A stretch of DNA of 64,000 bases, taken from Amycolatopsis jiangsuensis. Lineage in GTDB: Bacteria > Actinomycetota > Actinomycetes > Mycobacteriales > Pseudonocardiaceae. Below the pieces are notes generated by a model. That model searched no databases. It saw nothing but the letters and a program-made list of their open reading frames with translations, and was not told the DNA's origin. The position numbers and the translations under genes are program-made. Position 1 is the first letter of the stretch, and each line of letters begins with the position of its first letter. The stretch covers positions 682,001 through 746,000 of the forward strand of contig NZ_JACHMG010000001.1 in NCBI RefSeq assembly GCF_014204865.1, written 5' to 3'. Of this stretch, positions 32,172 to 40,743 are shown one piece after another.

Positions 32172-33142
32172 GACGCTGTCCCGGCGTCGAACTCCGGCGC
32201 GCTCACCATGACCTCGGTCAGGCCCCACTTCTTCATGATCTCCCGGTACTTCCCGGTGCGGAACAGCTCGGTCCACGCCTTCTGCATCACCGGGCCCAGT
32301 CCGGTGGACTTCGGGACGTACAGCGCGAGCTTGTCGGCGGTCGCACCCTGCTCCTCGGTCTGCGTGACCGAGGTGTAAGCACCCTTCTGCTGGGTGGTCA
32401 CGTCGATCGCCGAGGCCTGCGTCATGCCCGCGGCCTCGGCGCGACCGGACTGCGTGGCCAGCAGGGTCGAGTTCGTGTCCGCGAGCCCGACCGCCTGCAC
32501 CGCGGGCTTCCCATTCTTGCGGCAGTATGCGGAAAGGTTTTTCACCTGCTGTTCCACGACGCCGGCGGCGACGAGCGCGACGCGTTTGCCGCACAGGTCC
32601 GCGGCGTCCTTGATCGCCGCGGATCCCTTGGCGGGCACGACGTAGGAGGTCCGCGTCGTCATCCAGGTGACGGTGTCGAACTGCTTCTCGCGCTCCGCGG
32701 TGGCTTTCACCGGTCCGTTGAACGCGTCGTAGCGGTCGGCGAGCATGCCCTGCAGAGCCGCGGGCAGGCTTTCCACGATGCTGACCTCGGTCCGCACTCC
32801 CAGTACCTTGCCCAGCGCGTCCTGGAAGTCCTTGTCGATCCCGGTGATCGAGCCGTCGGAGGCCACTGTCCGGTAGGGCGGGTGCGAGTCGCCGGCGAAC
32901 CGCAGCACTCCGGAGCTCTTGACCGAATCGGGGAGCGCGTCGTGCAGTGACGCGTCCGACCCCGCGGGGGCGGGCTGGGCGTCGTCGGACGGATCACCGA
33001 AAGTGGCGCCACAGCCGGCGAGCAGGAGGGCAGCGGCCAGCAAGCCGGGCAGCGTGGCCGCGCGGGGTACCCGCCGTGCTGGGCGCGGTGGCTGCGGGTG
33101 GGGTGGCTGCGGGCGTGGCCTGTGGAGCGGGTGAAGGCGCAT
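32168..33142 (-). CDS. Polar amino acid ABC transporter, lipoprotein binding protein
   Basis: ATG at 33142 gives 324 residues. An unusually long His/Pro/Arg-rich leader (RLHPLHRPRPQPPHPQPP) precedes the lipobox LLLAGC (Cys44). The mature part is a family 3 solute-binding protein: SGVLRFAGDSHPPYRTV, ITGIDKDFQDALGKVLG, VESLPAALQGMLADRYDAF, VTWMTTRTSYVVPAKG. The ligand is probably an amino acid or small carboxylate but is not determinable. First gene of the eight-gene minus-strand unit and divergent from the PaaX-like regulator across 189 bp. Confidence 0.9.
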   Translation of the reverse strand: MRLHPLHRPRPQPPHPQPPRPARRVPRAATLPGLLAAALLLAGCGATFGDPSDDAQPAPAGSDASLHDALPDSVKSSGVLRFAGDSHPPYRTVASDGSITGIDKDFQDALGKVLGVRTEVSIVESLPAALQGMLADRYDAFNGPVKATAEREKQFDTVTWMTTRTSYVVPAKGSAAIKDAADLCGKRVALVAAGVVEQQVKNLSAYCRKNGKPAVQAVGLADTNSTLLATQSGRAEAAGMTQASAIDVTTQQKGAYTSVTQTEEQGATADKLALYVPKSTGLGPVMQKAWTELFRTGKYREIMKKWGLTEVMVSAPEFDAGTAS

Positions 33143-33331
33143 GGCGAGGTTCTCCCTGCGTTGGGTCGTGCCAGGCGTGTGGTGCGTCGGCAGCGCTTCC
33201 GCGATCATTGCCGACTACGATGCTGACGAGCGTCGCAGAAGATGTCGCCAATGGCAACACCCGGATTCCCGGGCCGGGCCCGCCGGTCCGGGCCCGGCGA
33301 GCGCGTACCCTGCGCGCGGAGAGGGGGCACC

Positions 33332-34303
33332 ATGCCGGACGAGGGACGGTCGCGAGCCGAACCGCAGCTGCTGCTGACCTCGTTGCTGGGGGACTACTGG
33401 TACTGGCGTGACGAGCACATCCCGTCCGCCGCGCTGGTCCGGCTGCTCGCCGAATTCGGGATCGGGCAGGAGAACGCGCGCGCGGCGATGCGCAGGCTCG
33501 CCGCGAAGGGGCTGCTCACCACCTCCCGGGCCGGGCGGACAACGGCCTACGGCATTCCGCCGCGCACGAGCGACGTCATCGTGAGCCGCACGCACCGCGT
33601 GCTCACCTTCGGCGCCACCGCGCCCGAATGGGACGGGCGGTGGACGGTCCTGGTCTTCTCCGTGCCGGAGCAGGACCGGGACGTGCGCAACGCGTTGCGC
33701 ACCCGGTTGCGGATCCTGGGTTTCGCCGCGCTCTACGACGGCTGCTGGGTCTCGCCGCATCCGATGGCGGGCCCCGCCCGCGAGCTGGTCGAAGAACTCG
33801 GCATCGAGCGCGCGACGGTGCTGCGTGCCGAGGAGGTGCCCGGCGGGTGCGACCCGGCCACGGCGTTCGACCTGTCGGCGCTCGCCCGGCAGTACGCCGA
33901 TTTCGAGCAGGCCTACCTTCCGCTGCGGAAGCGCCTGGCCGCGGGACGGATCGGCCCGGCCGAGGCTCTGCGCGCCCGCACCGAGCTGCGCGTCGCCTGG
34001 CGCGGTTTTCCCGAGCGTGACCCGGATCTGCCTGCGGTGCTGCTGCCGGCGGGCTGGCGGCGGGTGGAGGCGCAGCGGCTGTTCCTCGAGGTTTACGACC
34101 GGCTCGGGCCGCTGGCCGAACAGCGGTTCCGCGAGGTGCTCGCCGAGTCCTCCCCGGCGCTGGCCGGGCTCGCCGCCCACCACGACAGCGCGCGGATCGC
34201 CGCGCTGTTCGCCGAGGCCGGCGGCACCCGCGGGGACACCCCGTTCGAGCGGGCCGTGGAGGCCCGCCGGCGGGCCGACCTGGGCCTGCGCCCGCGAAGC
34301 TGA
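33332..34303 (+). CDS. PaaX-family transcriptional regulator
   Basis: ATG at 33332 after GGAGAGGGGG; 323 residues. The N-terminal winged helix (LLTSLLGDYWYWRDEHIPSAALVRLLAEFGIGQENARAAMRRLAAKGLLTT), the central WDGRWTVLVFSVPEQDRDVRNALRTRLRILGFAALYDGCWVSP and the all-helical C-terminus are diagnostic of PaaX. These proteins usually sense aryl-CoA thioesters. It lies between the divergent dehydratase-like/ABC operon and the co-directed vdh-ech-fcs operon, so either could be its target. The upstream gap has ATTGCCGAC (33207-33215) and GTCGCCAAT (33244-33252), near-complementary arms that might be its site. Confidence 0.88.
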   Translation: MPDEGRSRAEPQLLLTSLLGDYWYWRDEHIPSAALVRLLAEFGIGQENARAAMRRLAAKGLLTTSRAGRTTAYGIPPRTSDVIVSRTHRVLTFGATAPEWDGRWTVLVFSVPEQDRDVRNALRTRLRILGFAALYDGCWVSPHPMAGPARELVEELGIERATVLRAEEVPGGCDPATAFDLSALARQYADFEQAYLPLRKRLAAGRIGPAEALRARTELRVAWRGFPERDPDLPAVLLPAGWRRVEAQRLFLEVYDRLGPLAEQRFREVLAESSPALAGLAAHHDSARIAALFAEAGGTRGDTPFERAVEARRRADLGLRPRS

Positions 34304-34314
34304 CCAGTAACAAT

Positions 34315-34325
34315 CAGGATTCCTG
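34315..34325. promoter_or_regulatory. Palindrome CAGG-N3-CCTG, copy 1
   Basis: CAGGATTCCTG with context AAT-site-TTGAT, just after the paaX-like stop and 104 bp before the vdh start. Shares half-sites with a second copy at 34391-34401; the surrounding 120 bp is markedly AT-richer than the genes. A candidate operator for the MarR or PaaX protein. Confidence 0.5.
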
Positions 34326-34390
34326 TTGATAGTTCCCGGGAGAGTCTTGTGTTTTTTACGCAGACGTGGTCATCATAGGTAGGTAATCAT

Positions 34391-34401
34391 CAGGAAACCT
34401 G
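34391..34401. promoter_or_regulatory. Palindrome CAGG-N3-CCTG, copy 2
   Basis: CAGGAAACCTG, preceded by AATCAT as copy 1 is by AAT, 28 bp upstream of the vdh GTG. Centre spacing to copy 1 is 76 bp. Position suits repression of the vdh-ech-fcs-marR operon. Confidence 0.5.
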
Positions 34402-34428
34402 AGATGTGCTTCGGTGCAGGAGGAACGC

Positions 34429-35883
34429 GTGACACTCCTCGATCCCGCGACGTGGCAGGGCCGGGTCTTCACCGGTGAGTGGACCGCGGGTCGGGCCGGG
34501 ACCGGTGAGGTCCGGGAGCCGGCCACCGGTGCGGCTCTCGGGTCGGTCGGGCTGGCCGATGCGGCGGACGTGACCGCTGCCGTCGGAAAAGCCGTTGCGG
34601 CGCAACGGGAATGGGCGGCCCGCCCGGCGACGGAACGGGCTGCGGTGCTGCTGCGCGCGGCCGGCCTCTTCGCCGCGCACGCCGAGGAGATCGGCGACTG
34701 GCTCGTCCGCGAATCCGGTTCGGCGCGGGTCAAGGCGGGCATCGAGATCGACGGTTCGGCGGGCGAGTGCACCCAGTCGGCGGCGCTGGCCACGGCACCG
34801 TACGGGGAACTGCTGCCCAGCGAGGGCCGGGTGAGTTTTCAGCGGCGGACGCCGGCTGGGGTCGTCGCGGTGATTTCGCCGTTCAACTTTCCGCTGCTGC
34901 TGTCGATGCGTTCGGTCGCACCGGCGCTGGCCCTCGGCAACGCCGTGCTCGTCAAGCCGGATCCGCGCACCGCGGTGTGCGGGGGTGTGGCGATCGCCCG
35001 GATCTTCGAGGAGGCCGGGCTGCCACCCGGTGTGCTGCAGGTGCTGCCCGGTGGTCCGGACGCAGGTTCCGCGCTGGTCGAGGACCCCCGCGTCCCGGTC
35101 GTGTCCTTCACCGGTTCGACCCGCGCCGGACGCGCGATCGGCGCCCGCGCCGGCGAACTGCTCAAGCGCGCACACTTGGAGCTGGGTGGCAACAGCGCCC
35201 TGATCGTGTGCGAGGACGCGGACCTCGACGCGGCCGCCTCGTGCGGCGCTTTCGGGAGTTTCCTGCACCAGGGCCAGATCTGCATGGCCACCGGACGGCA
35301 TCTGGTGCACCGCTCGCTCTACGAGCGTTACGTGGAGCTGCTGGCGCGCAAGGCGGACGCGCTCGCCGTCGGCGATCCGTTCACCACCGACGCCGCACTC
35401 GGCCCGATCATCGACGGGCACCAGCTGGCGCACGTCGAGGACCTGGTTTCCCGCAGCGTCGCCGCCGGTGCCCGGCTCGTCGCGGGCGGCAGGACCGACG
35501 GCCCGTTCTTCCGTCCCACCGTGCTCGCCGACTGCCACTCCGGGATTCCCGCCTACGCGGAGGAAGTCTTCGGCCCGGTCGCCTGCGTCCGGCCGTTCGA
35601 CACCCTCGACGAGGCCGCCGAACTGGCCGCCGACACCGAATACGGGCTCAGCCTCGGCGTGCTCACCGCCGATCCCGCCGCGGGACTGGCACTGGCCGAG
35701 CGCATCCCTTCCGGGCTGGTGCACATCAACGACCAGACCGTGAACGACGATCCGGCCGCGCCGTTCGGCGGCGTCGGTGCTTCGGGCACCGGTCGCGTCG
35801 GCGGCGCCCGCGCCAACCTCGAAGCCTTCACCGAGACCCAGTGGGTCACCGTTCGCGCGCAGACCGCGCGCTACCCGTTCTGA
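34429..35883 (+). CDS. vdh: Vanillin/benzaldehyde dehydrogenase
   Basis: GTG at 34429 after GCAGGAGGAA; 484 residues. NAD(P)-aldehyde dehydrogenase: ISPFNFPLLLSMRSVAPALALGNAVLVKPD, FTGSTRAGRAIG, catalytic Glu in LELGGNS, nucleophile Cys in FLHQGQICMATGR, and EEVFGPVACVRPFDTLDEA. The HQGQICM context is that of vanillin/benzaldehyde dehydrogenases. With the hydroxycinnamoyl-CoA hydratase-lyase next door it would oxidise vanillin or 4-hydroxybenzaldehyde to the acid. Confidence 0.87.
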   Translation: MTLLDPATWQGRVFTGEWTAGRAGTGEVREPATGAALGSVGLADAADVTAAVGKAVAAQREWAARPATERAAVLLRAAGLFAAHAEEIGDWLVRESGSARVKAGIEIDGSAGECTQSAALATAPYGELLPSEGRVSFQRRTPAGVVAVISPFNFPLLLSMRSVAPALALGNAVLVKPDPRTAVCGGVAIARIFEEAGLPPGVLQVLPGGPDAGSALVEDPRVPVVSFTGSTRAGRAIGARAGELLKRAHLELGGNSALIVCEDADLDAAASCGAFGSFLHQGQICMATGRHLVHRSLYERYVELLARKADALAVGDPFTTDAALGPIIDGHQLAHVEDLVSRSVAAGARLVAGGRTDGPFFRPTVLADCHSGIPAYAEEVFGPVACVRPFDTLDEAAELAADTEYGLSLGVLTADPAAGLALAERIPSGLVHINDQTVNDDPAAPFGGVGASGTGRVGGARANLEAFTETQWVTVRAQTARYPF

Positions 35884-35895
35884 AAGGACCCCGCG

Positions 35896-36753
35896 ATGGC
35901 CGCACCTGTCACCGAGCGCACCGATACCCCTTGGGGCGACACCGTTCTCGTCGAGTTCGACGAGGGCATCGCCTGGGTTTCGCTCAACCGTCCCGCCAAG
36001 CGCAACGCGATGAACCCCGCGCTCAACGACGAGATGGTCGCCACCCTCGACGCGCTCGAAGCCGATCCGCGCTGCCGGGCCCTCGTGCTCACCGGCGCCG
36101 GTGAGGCGTTCTCCGCCGGGATGGACCTCAAGGAGTACTTCCGAGAGGTCGACGAGTCCGGTGATCCCGCCGTGCAGATCCGGGTCCGCCGCGCGAGTGC
36201 CGAATGGCAGTGGAAGCGACTGGCGAACTGGTCCAAGCCGACGATCGCGATGGTCAACGGCTGGTGCTTCGGCGGGGCGTTCACCCCGCTCGTCGCCTGC
36301 GATCTCGCCATCAGCGCGGAAGACGCGCAGTACGGGCTGTCCGAGATCAACTGGGGCATCCCGCCGGGCGGGGTCGTCAGCCGGGCACTGGCGGCGACCG
36401 TGCCGCAGCGCGACGCGCTGTACTTCATCATGACCGGCGAACCGTTCGACGGCCGCCGCGCCGCGGAGATGCGGCTGGTCAACGAAGCGGTGCCGGCCGA
36501 GCGGCTGCGCGAACGCACCCGCGAGCTGGCCGCGAAACTGGCGGCGATGAACCCGGCCGTACTGCGGGCGGCGAAGGTCGGCTACAAGCTCGCCCAGGAA
36601 ATGCCCTGGGAACAGGCCGAGGACTACCTGTACGCCAAGCTCGAGCAGTCGCAGTTCCTCGACGCCTCGCACGGCCGGGAAAAGGGCATGACCCAGTTCC
36701 TCGACGACAAGACCTACCGGCCCGGACTCGGCGCATACTCCAGCGATGCGTGA
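35896..36753 (+). CDS. ech: Hydroxycinnamoyl/feruloyl-CoA hydratase-lyase
   Basis: 285 residues, clearly the HCHL/Ech crotonase that hydrates and cleaves feruloyl-CoA to vanillin and acetyl-CoA. Blocks shared with the Pseudomonas enzyme include AGMDLKEYFREVDE, QWQWKRL, KPTIAMVNGWCFGG, LSEINWGIPPG (Glu150, matching catalytic Glu143) and EDYLYAKLEQSQFLD with the substrate-binding Tyr. Sits 12 nt after vdh and overlaps fcs by 8 nt. Confidence 0.95.
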   Translation: MAAPVTERTDTPWGDTVLVEFDEGIAWVSLNRPAKRNAMNPALNDEMVATLDALEADPRCRALVLTGAGEAFSAGMDLKEYFREVDESGDPAVQIRVRRASAEWQWKRLANWSKPTIAMVNGWCFGGAFTPLVACDLAISAEDAQYGLSEINWGIPPGGVVSRALAATVPQRDALYFIMTGEPFDGRRAAEMRLVNEAVPAERLRERTRELAAKLAAMNPAVLRAAKVGYKLAQEMPWEQAEDYLYAKLEQSQFLDASHGREKGMTQFLDDKTYRPGLGAYSSDA

Positions 36754-38215
36754 CGAGGGACTTGGTTCGTGGCCCGCCCGCCGGGCCCGGATGACACCGG
36801 ACCGGATCGCGCTCGTGCACGGCGAAGAGCGGATCACTTACGCGGAGCTGGCCGCGCGCACGGCGGCCGTCGCGGCCGGGCTGCGGCGCCTCGGCGTGCG
36901 CCGCGGTGACCGCGTCGGGTACCTCGGGCCGAACCACCCGGCCTACCTGGAAACCCTCTTCGCGACCGCGGCACTCGGTGCGGTGTTCGTCCCGGTCAAC
37001 ACGCGGCTCGCGGCGCCGGAGGTCGAGTTCGTCCTGTCCGACGCCGGGGTGTCGGTGCTGGTCCACGCCGGGGACCGCGCCGGCACCGGTCCGGTGGTCC
37101 GCGAGCACCTGGTGCTGGGCGGCAGTTACGAGGAGCTGCGCGAGGCCGGGTCCGGGCAGCTCCCGGACGAGCCCGTCGGGCTCGACGACCCGTGCCTGAT
37201 CATGTACACCTCAGGCTCCACCGGCCGGCCCAAGGGCGCGGTGCTCTCGCACGGCAACCTCACCTGGAACTGCGTCAACGTCCTCGTCGAGTCCGATCTG
37301 GCCGGGGACGAGGTGGTGCTGGTGGCCGCCCCGCTGTTCCACGCGGCGGCCCTGGGCATGTCGTGCCTGCCGGCGCTGCTCAAGGGCGGCGCTTGTGTGC
37401 TGGTGGAGTCGTTCGACCCGGCGGAGACGCTGGAGCTGATCGCCCGCCATCGGGTCACCACGCTGTTCGGCGTTCCGGCGATGTACGAGGCGGTCGCGGC
37501 GCAGCCGGCGTGGGAGACCGCGGACCTGTCGAGCGTGCGGACGCTGCTGTGCGGCGGGTCGCCGGTGCCGTCGCCGACCATCCGGCGCTACCTCGACCGT
37601 GGCCTGGTCTTCGTGCAGGGCTACGGAATGACCGAGGCCGCACCGGGGGTGCTGCTGCTCGACCGGGAAGCGGTGCGCACCAAGGCCGGGTCGGCGGGCG
37701 TGCCGTCGTTCTTCACCGACGTCCGCCTCGCCGCGCTGGAAGGTGAACCGGACGGCCGTGGCGAGATCCTGGTACGCGGCCCGAACGTGATGCTGGGCTA
37801 CTGGAACCGCCCCGAGGCGACCGAGACCGCGCTGGCCGGTGGGTGGCTGCATTCCGGTGACGTGGCCACAGTGGACGGTGACGGCTGCTACACGATCGTC
37901 GACCGGCTCAAGGAGCTGATCATCTCCGGCGGCGAGAACGTGTACCCGGCCGAGGTGGAGGCCGCGCTGTGCGAACATCCGGACGTCGAGCTGTGCGCGG
38001 TGGTCGGAGTGCCCGACGAGAAGTGGGGCGAGGTGCCGCACGCGGTCGTCGTCGCCCGGCCCGGTGCCGAGGTGACCGAGGACGGCCTGCGCGGCTTCGC
38101 CCGCACCCGGCTCGCCGGGTACAAGGTGCCGCGGCGGGTCGAGTTCTGGCCGGAGCTGCCGCGTACCGGCTCGGGCAAGGTCCGCAAGACCGAGGTCCGG
38201 GAGCGGCTGCGATGA
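36746..38215 (+). CDS. fcs: Feruloyl-CoA synthetase
   Basis: 489 residues, acyl-CoA ligase of the ANL family: MYTSGSTGRPKGAVLSH, QGYGMTEAAPG, HSGDVATVD, DRLKELIISGGENVYPAEVE and GSGKVRKTEV. In an operon with ech and vdh it should activate ferulate, 4-coumarate or caffeate. The MarR gene follows with an ATGA overlap. The specificity is by context. Confidence 0.88.
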   Translation: MRDEGLGSWPARRARMTPDRIALVHGEERITYAELAARTAAVAAGLRRLGVRRGDRVGYLGPNHPAYLETLFATAALGAVFVPVNTRLAAPEVEFVLSDAGVSVLVHAGDRAGTGPVVREHLVLGGSYEELREAGSGQLPDEPVGLDDPCLIMYTSGSTGRPKGAVLSHGNLTWNCVNVLVESDLAGDEVVLVAAPLFHAAALGMSCLPALLKGGACVLVESFDPAETLELIARHRVTTLFGVPAMYEAVAAQPAWETADLSSVRTLLCGGSPVPSPTIRRYLDRGLVFVQGYGMTEAAPGVLLLDREAVRTKAGSAGVPSFFTDVRLAALEGEPDGRGEILVRGPNVMLGYWNRPEATETALAGGWLHSGDVATVDGDGCYTIVDRLKELIISGGENVYPAEVEAALCEHPDVELCAVVGVPDEKWGEVPHAVVVARPGAEVTEDGLRGFARTRLAGYKVPRRVEFWPELPRTGSGKVRKTEVRERLR

Positions 38216-38664
38216 CCGTGCGAGACGATCGGCGCATGGACGAACCGCTGACGCTGTACCTGGTCAAGCGCCTCGAACTGGCGATCAGGGCCCGGATGGA
38301 CGAGGCACTGCGCCCGGTCGGGCTGACCACGCTGCAGTTCACCGCCCTGACCGCGCTGCGCCGGCGCGGCGACCTGTCCTCCGCGCAGCTGGCGCGGCGG
38401 TCGTTCGTCACCCCGCAGACGATGAACGAGATGGTGCGCACGCTCGAGAACCAGGGCCACGTCGCGCGCGAACGCGATCCGGACAACCGCCGCGTGCTGC
38501 TGCTCCGGCTGACCGATCCGGGCCGCGCGCTGCTCGAACGCTGCGACCCGCTGATCGAGGCGATCGAGCAGTCGATCCTCGGTGCCATCCCGTCCGTGCA
38601 GCACGCGTTGTTCCGCCAGAGCCTGGAGCTGGGCTACGACGCACTCGCCGAGGAGGCACCGTGA
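38212..38664 (+). CDS. MarR-family regulator of the hydroxycinnamate operon
   Basis: 150 residues with a MarR winged helix: LRPVGLTTLQFTALTALRRRGDLSSAQLARRSFVTPQTMNEMVRTLENQGHVARERDPDNRRVLLLRLTDPG. Regulators of this type (CouR, FerC) release DNA on binding hydroxycinnamoyl-CoA. As the fourth gene of the operon it probably acts on the CAGG-N3-CCTG palindromes upstream of vdh. Confidence 0.88.
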   Translation: MTVRDDRRMDEPLTLYLVKRLELAIRARMDEALRPVGLTTLQFTALTALRRRGDLSSAQLARRSFVTPQTMNEMVRTLENQGHVARERDPDNRRVLLLRLTDPGRALLERCDPLIEAIEQSILGAIPSVQHALFRQSLELGYDALAEEAP

Positions 38665-39518
38665 ACGTGGACCGGCTCACCGCCATCGACGTCCACACGC
38701 ACGTCGAACAGGACGGCCACGGGTCGTTCTCGCTGGACGAAGAGCTGCTGGACGCCTCGGCCGCGTACTTCCGCGCCGGGCAGGACCGCACGCCCACGGT
38801 CGTGGCCATCGCGGAGCACTACCGCGCGCGGGACATGGCCGCGGTCGTGTTCACCGTCGACGCGTCGACCGGCTTGGGCCATCCCGCGCTGTCGAGCGAG
38901 GAGGTCCTCGACGCCGCCGCGCGGTTCCCGGACACGCTGATCCCGTTCGGTTCGGTCGACCCGCACACCGCCGGTCCGGAGCGGATCCGCGAACTGGTCG
39001 CCCGCGGTGCCCGCGGGTTCAAGTTCCACCCGTCGCTGCAGGCCTTCTCCCCGGACGACCGGGCGTACTATCCGCTGTACGAGGCGATCGCCGAAGCGGG
39101 CGTGCCCGCGCTGTTCCACACCGGCCAGACCGGGATCGGCGCCGGCCTGCCCGGCGGACGCGGGATCCGGCTGCGGCTGTCCGCGCCGATGCTGCTCGAC
39201 GACGTCGCCGCGGACTTCCCGCGGCTGAACATCGTGCTGGCGCATCCGTCGGTGCCGTGGCAGGACGAGGCGATCGCGATCGCCACGCACAAGGCCAACG
39301 TGTTCATCGACCTGTCCGGCTGGCGGCCGAAGTACTTCCCGCCGCAGCTCGTGCGGGCCGCGGACACGGTGCTGCGGGACAAGGTGCTGTTCGGCTCGGA
39401 CTTCCCGGTCGTCACCCCGGACCGGTGGCTCGCGGACTTCGCGCAGCTGCCGATCCGGGACGAGGTGCGGCCGCTGATCCTCAAGGACAACGCCGTGGCG
39501 CTGCTCGGGCTGTCGTGA
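38661..39518 (+). CDS. Amidohydrolase-family (ACMSD-like) metalloenzyme
   Basis: GTG start overlapping the marR stop; 285 residues. Metal-site motifs: IDVHTHVEQ near residue 9, FKFHPS, LFHTGQTG, VLAHPSVPW and the late Asp in LFGSDFPVVTPDRW. This set defines the TIM-barrel amidohydrolase_2 group containing decarboxylases and hydratases of aromatic ring-cleavage products. Between fcs/marR and pobA, it may decarboxylate or hydrolyse an aromatic acid from the same pathway. Confidence 0.82.
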   Translation: MNVDRLTAIDVHTHVEQDGHGSFSLDEELLDASAAYFRAGQDRTPTVVAIAEHYRARDMAAVVFTVDASTGLGHPALSSEEVLDAAARFPDTLIPFGSVDPHTAGPERIRELVARGARGFKFHPSLQAFSPDDRAYYPLYEAIAEAGVPALFHTGQTGIGAGLPGGRGIRLRLSAPMLLDDVAADFPRLNIVLAHPSVPWQDEAIAIATHKANVFIDLSGWRPKYFPPQLVRAADTVLRDKVLFGSDFPVVTPDRWLADFAQLPIRDEVRPLILKDNAVALLGLS

Positions 39519-39556
39519 ACGGCACAGGGGTCCATCAGGCTTTTCGGGAGGTTTTC

Positions 39557-40726
39557 GTGCGCACACAGGTCGCCATCATCGGCGCGGGCCCGGCCGGTCT
39601 GCTGCTGTCCCAGCTGCTCGACGCGGCCGGGGTCGAGTCGGTGATCGTGGAGACGCGGTCGCGGGAGTACGTGGAGGCGCGGATCCGGGCCGGGATCCTC
39701 GAGCAGTCCACTGTGGACCTCCTGCGCTCGTGCGGGCTGGGGGAGCGGCTGGACACCGAGGGCGACGTGCACCGCGGGATCCACCTGCAGTGGCCGCGGG
39801 AGCGCCACCATCTCGACTTCTCCGAGCTGATCGGCCGCACGGTGACCGTGTACGGCCAGACCGAGGTCACCAAGGACCTCGGCCGCGCACGGGCGGCGGC
39901 GGGACAGGAGATCGTGTACGAGGTCAGTGGCACCGCCGTGCACGATCCGGAGACCGAACGGCCGTCGGTGACCTACACCGGCCCGGACGGACGCCCTGGC
40001 CGGATCGAGGCGGACGTCGTGGTGGGCTGCGACGGTTCGTTCGGTCCCGCCCGCGCGGCCGTGCCGGATCCACAGACCTGGGAACGCGTCTACCCGTACT
40101 CGTGGCTGGGCATCCTCGCCGACGTCGCACCCTCCACCGACGAGTTGATCTATGCCTGGCATCCGGACGGTTTCGCCCTGCACTCCATGCGTTCGGCGAC
40201 GGTCTCGCGGCTGTACCTGCAGGTGCCCAACGGCACCGACGTCGCCACCTGGTCCGACGACCGCATCTGGACCGCGCTCGCCACCCGCCTCGGGCACGGC
40301 CAGGACGGATGGACGCTGAATCCGGGCCCGATCACGGAGAAGTCCGTGCTGCCGATGCGCAGCTTCGTGCAGCAGCCGATGCGACACGGCCGGCTCTTCC
40401 TCGCCGGAGACGCCGCGCACATCGTGCCGCCGACCGGCGCCAAGGGGCTGAACCTGGCGGTCGCCGACGTGGCCCTGCTGGCCCCGGCCCTCGCAAGCCT
40501 GCTGCGGGACAAGGACCCCGCACCCGCCGAGGCCTACTCCGACACCGCGTTGCGGCGCGTCTGGCGGTGCACGCACTTCTCCTGGTGGATGACCACGATG
40601 CTGCACACTTCCGAGGATCCCTTCGACGCGCAGCTGCAGCTGTCGCAGTTGCGCTGGCTCGCCACGAGCGAAGCCGGGGCGACCGGTCTCGCGGAGAACT
40701 ACGCGGGCCTGCCGATCGGGTTCTGA
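39557..40726 (+). CDS. pobA: 4-Hydroxybenzoate 3-monooxygenase
   Basis: GTG at 39557, after CGGGAGG; 389 residues (PobA 394). Group A flavin hydroxylase with GAGPAG near residue 9, RIRAGILEQ, the DG motif VGCDGSFG, substrate segment HPDGFALHSMRSATVSRLYLQVP, and GDAAHIVPPTGAKGLNLAVADV. It converts 4-hydroxybenzoate to protocatechuate, the expected sink of 4-coumarate after HCHL and dehydrogenase. The ring-cleavage (pca) genes are not in the window. Confidence 0.92.
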   Translation: MRTQVAIIGAGPAGLLLSQLLDAAGVESVIVETRSREYVEARIRAGILEQSTVDLLRSCGLGERLDTEGDVHRGIHLQWPRERHHLDFSELIGRTVTVYGQTEVTKDLGRARAAAGQEIVYEVSGTAVHDPETERPSVTYTGPDGRPGRIEADVVVGCDGSFGPARAAVPDPQTWERVYPYSWLGILADVAPSTDELIYAWHPDGFALHSMRSATVSRLYLQVPNGTDVATWSDDRIWTALATRLGHGQDGWTLNPGPITEKSVLPMRSFVQQPMRHGRLFLAGDAAHIVPPTGAKGLNLAVADVALLAPALASLLRDKDPAPAEAYSDTALRRVWRCTHFSWWMTTMLHTSEDPFDAQLQLSQLRWLATSEAGATGLAENYAGLPIGF

Positions 40727-40743
40727 CCGACCGCGGTGGTCAG
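40723..40743. terminator. Hairpin overlapping both convergent stop codons
   Basis: CTGACC (40723-40728) and GGTCAG (40738-40743) with a 9-nt loop; the arms include the pobA TGA and the GH2 stop. It could end transcription from both sides, though the stem is only 6 bp. Confidence 0.4.
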
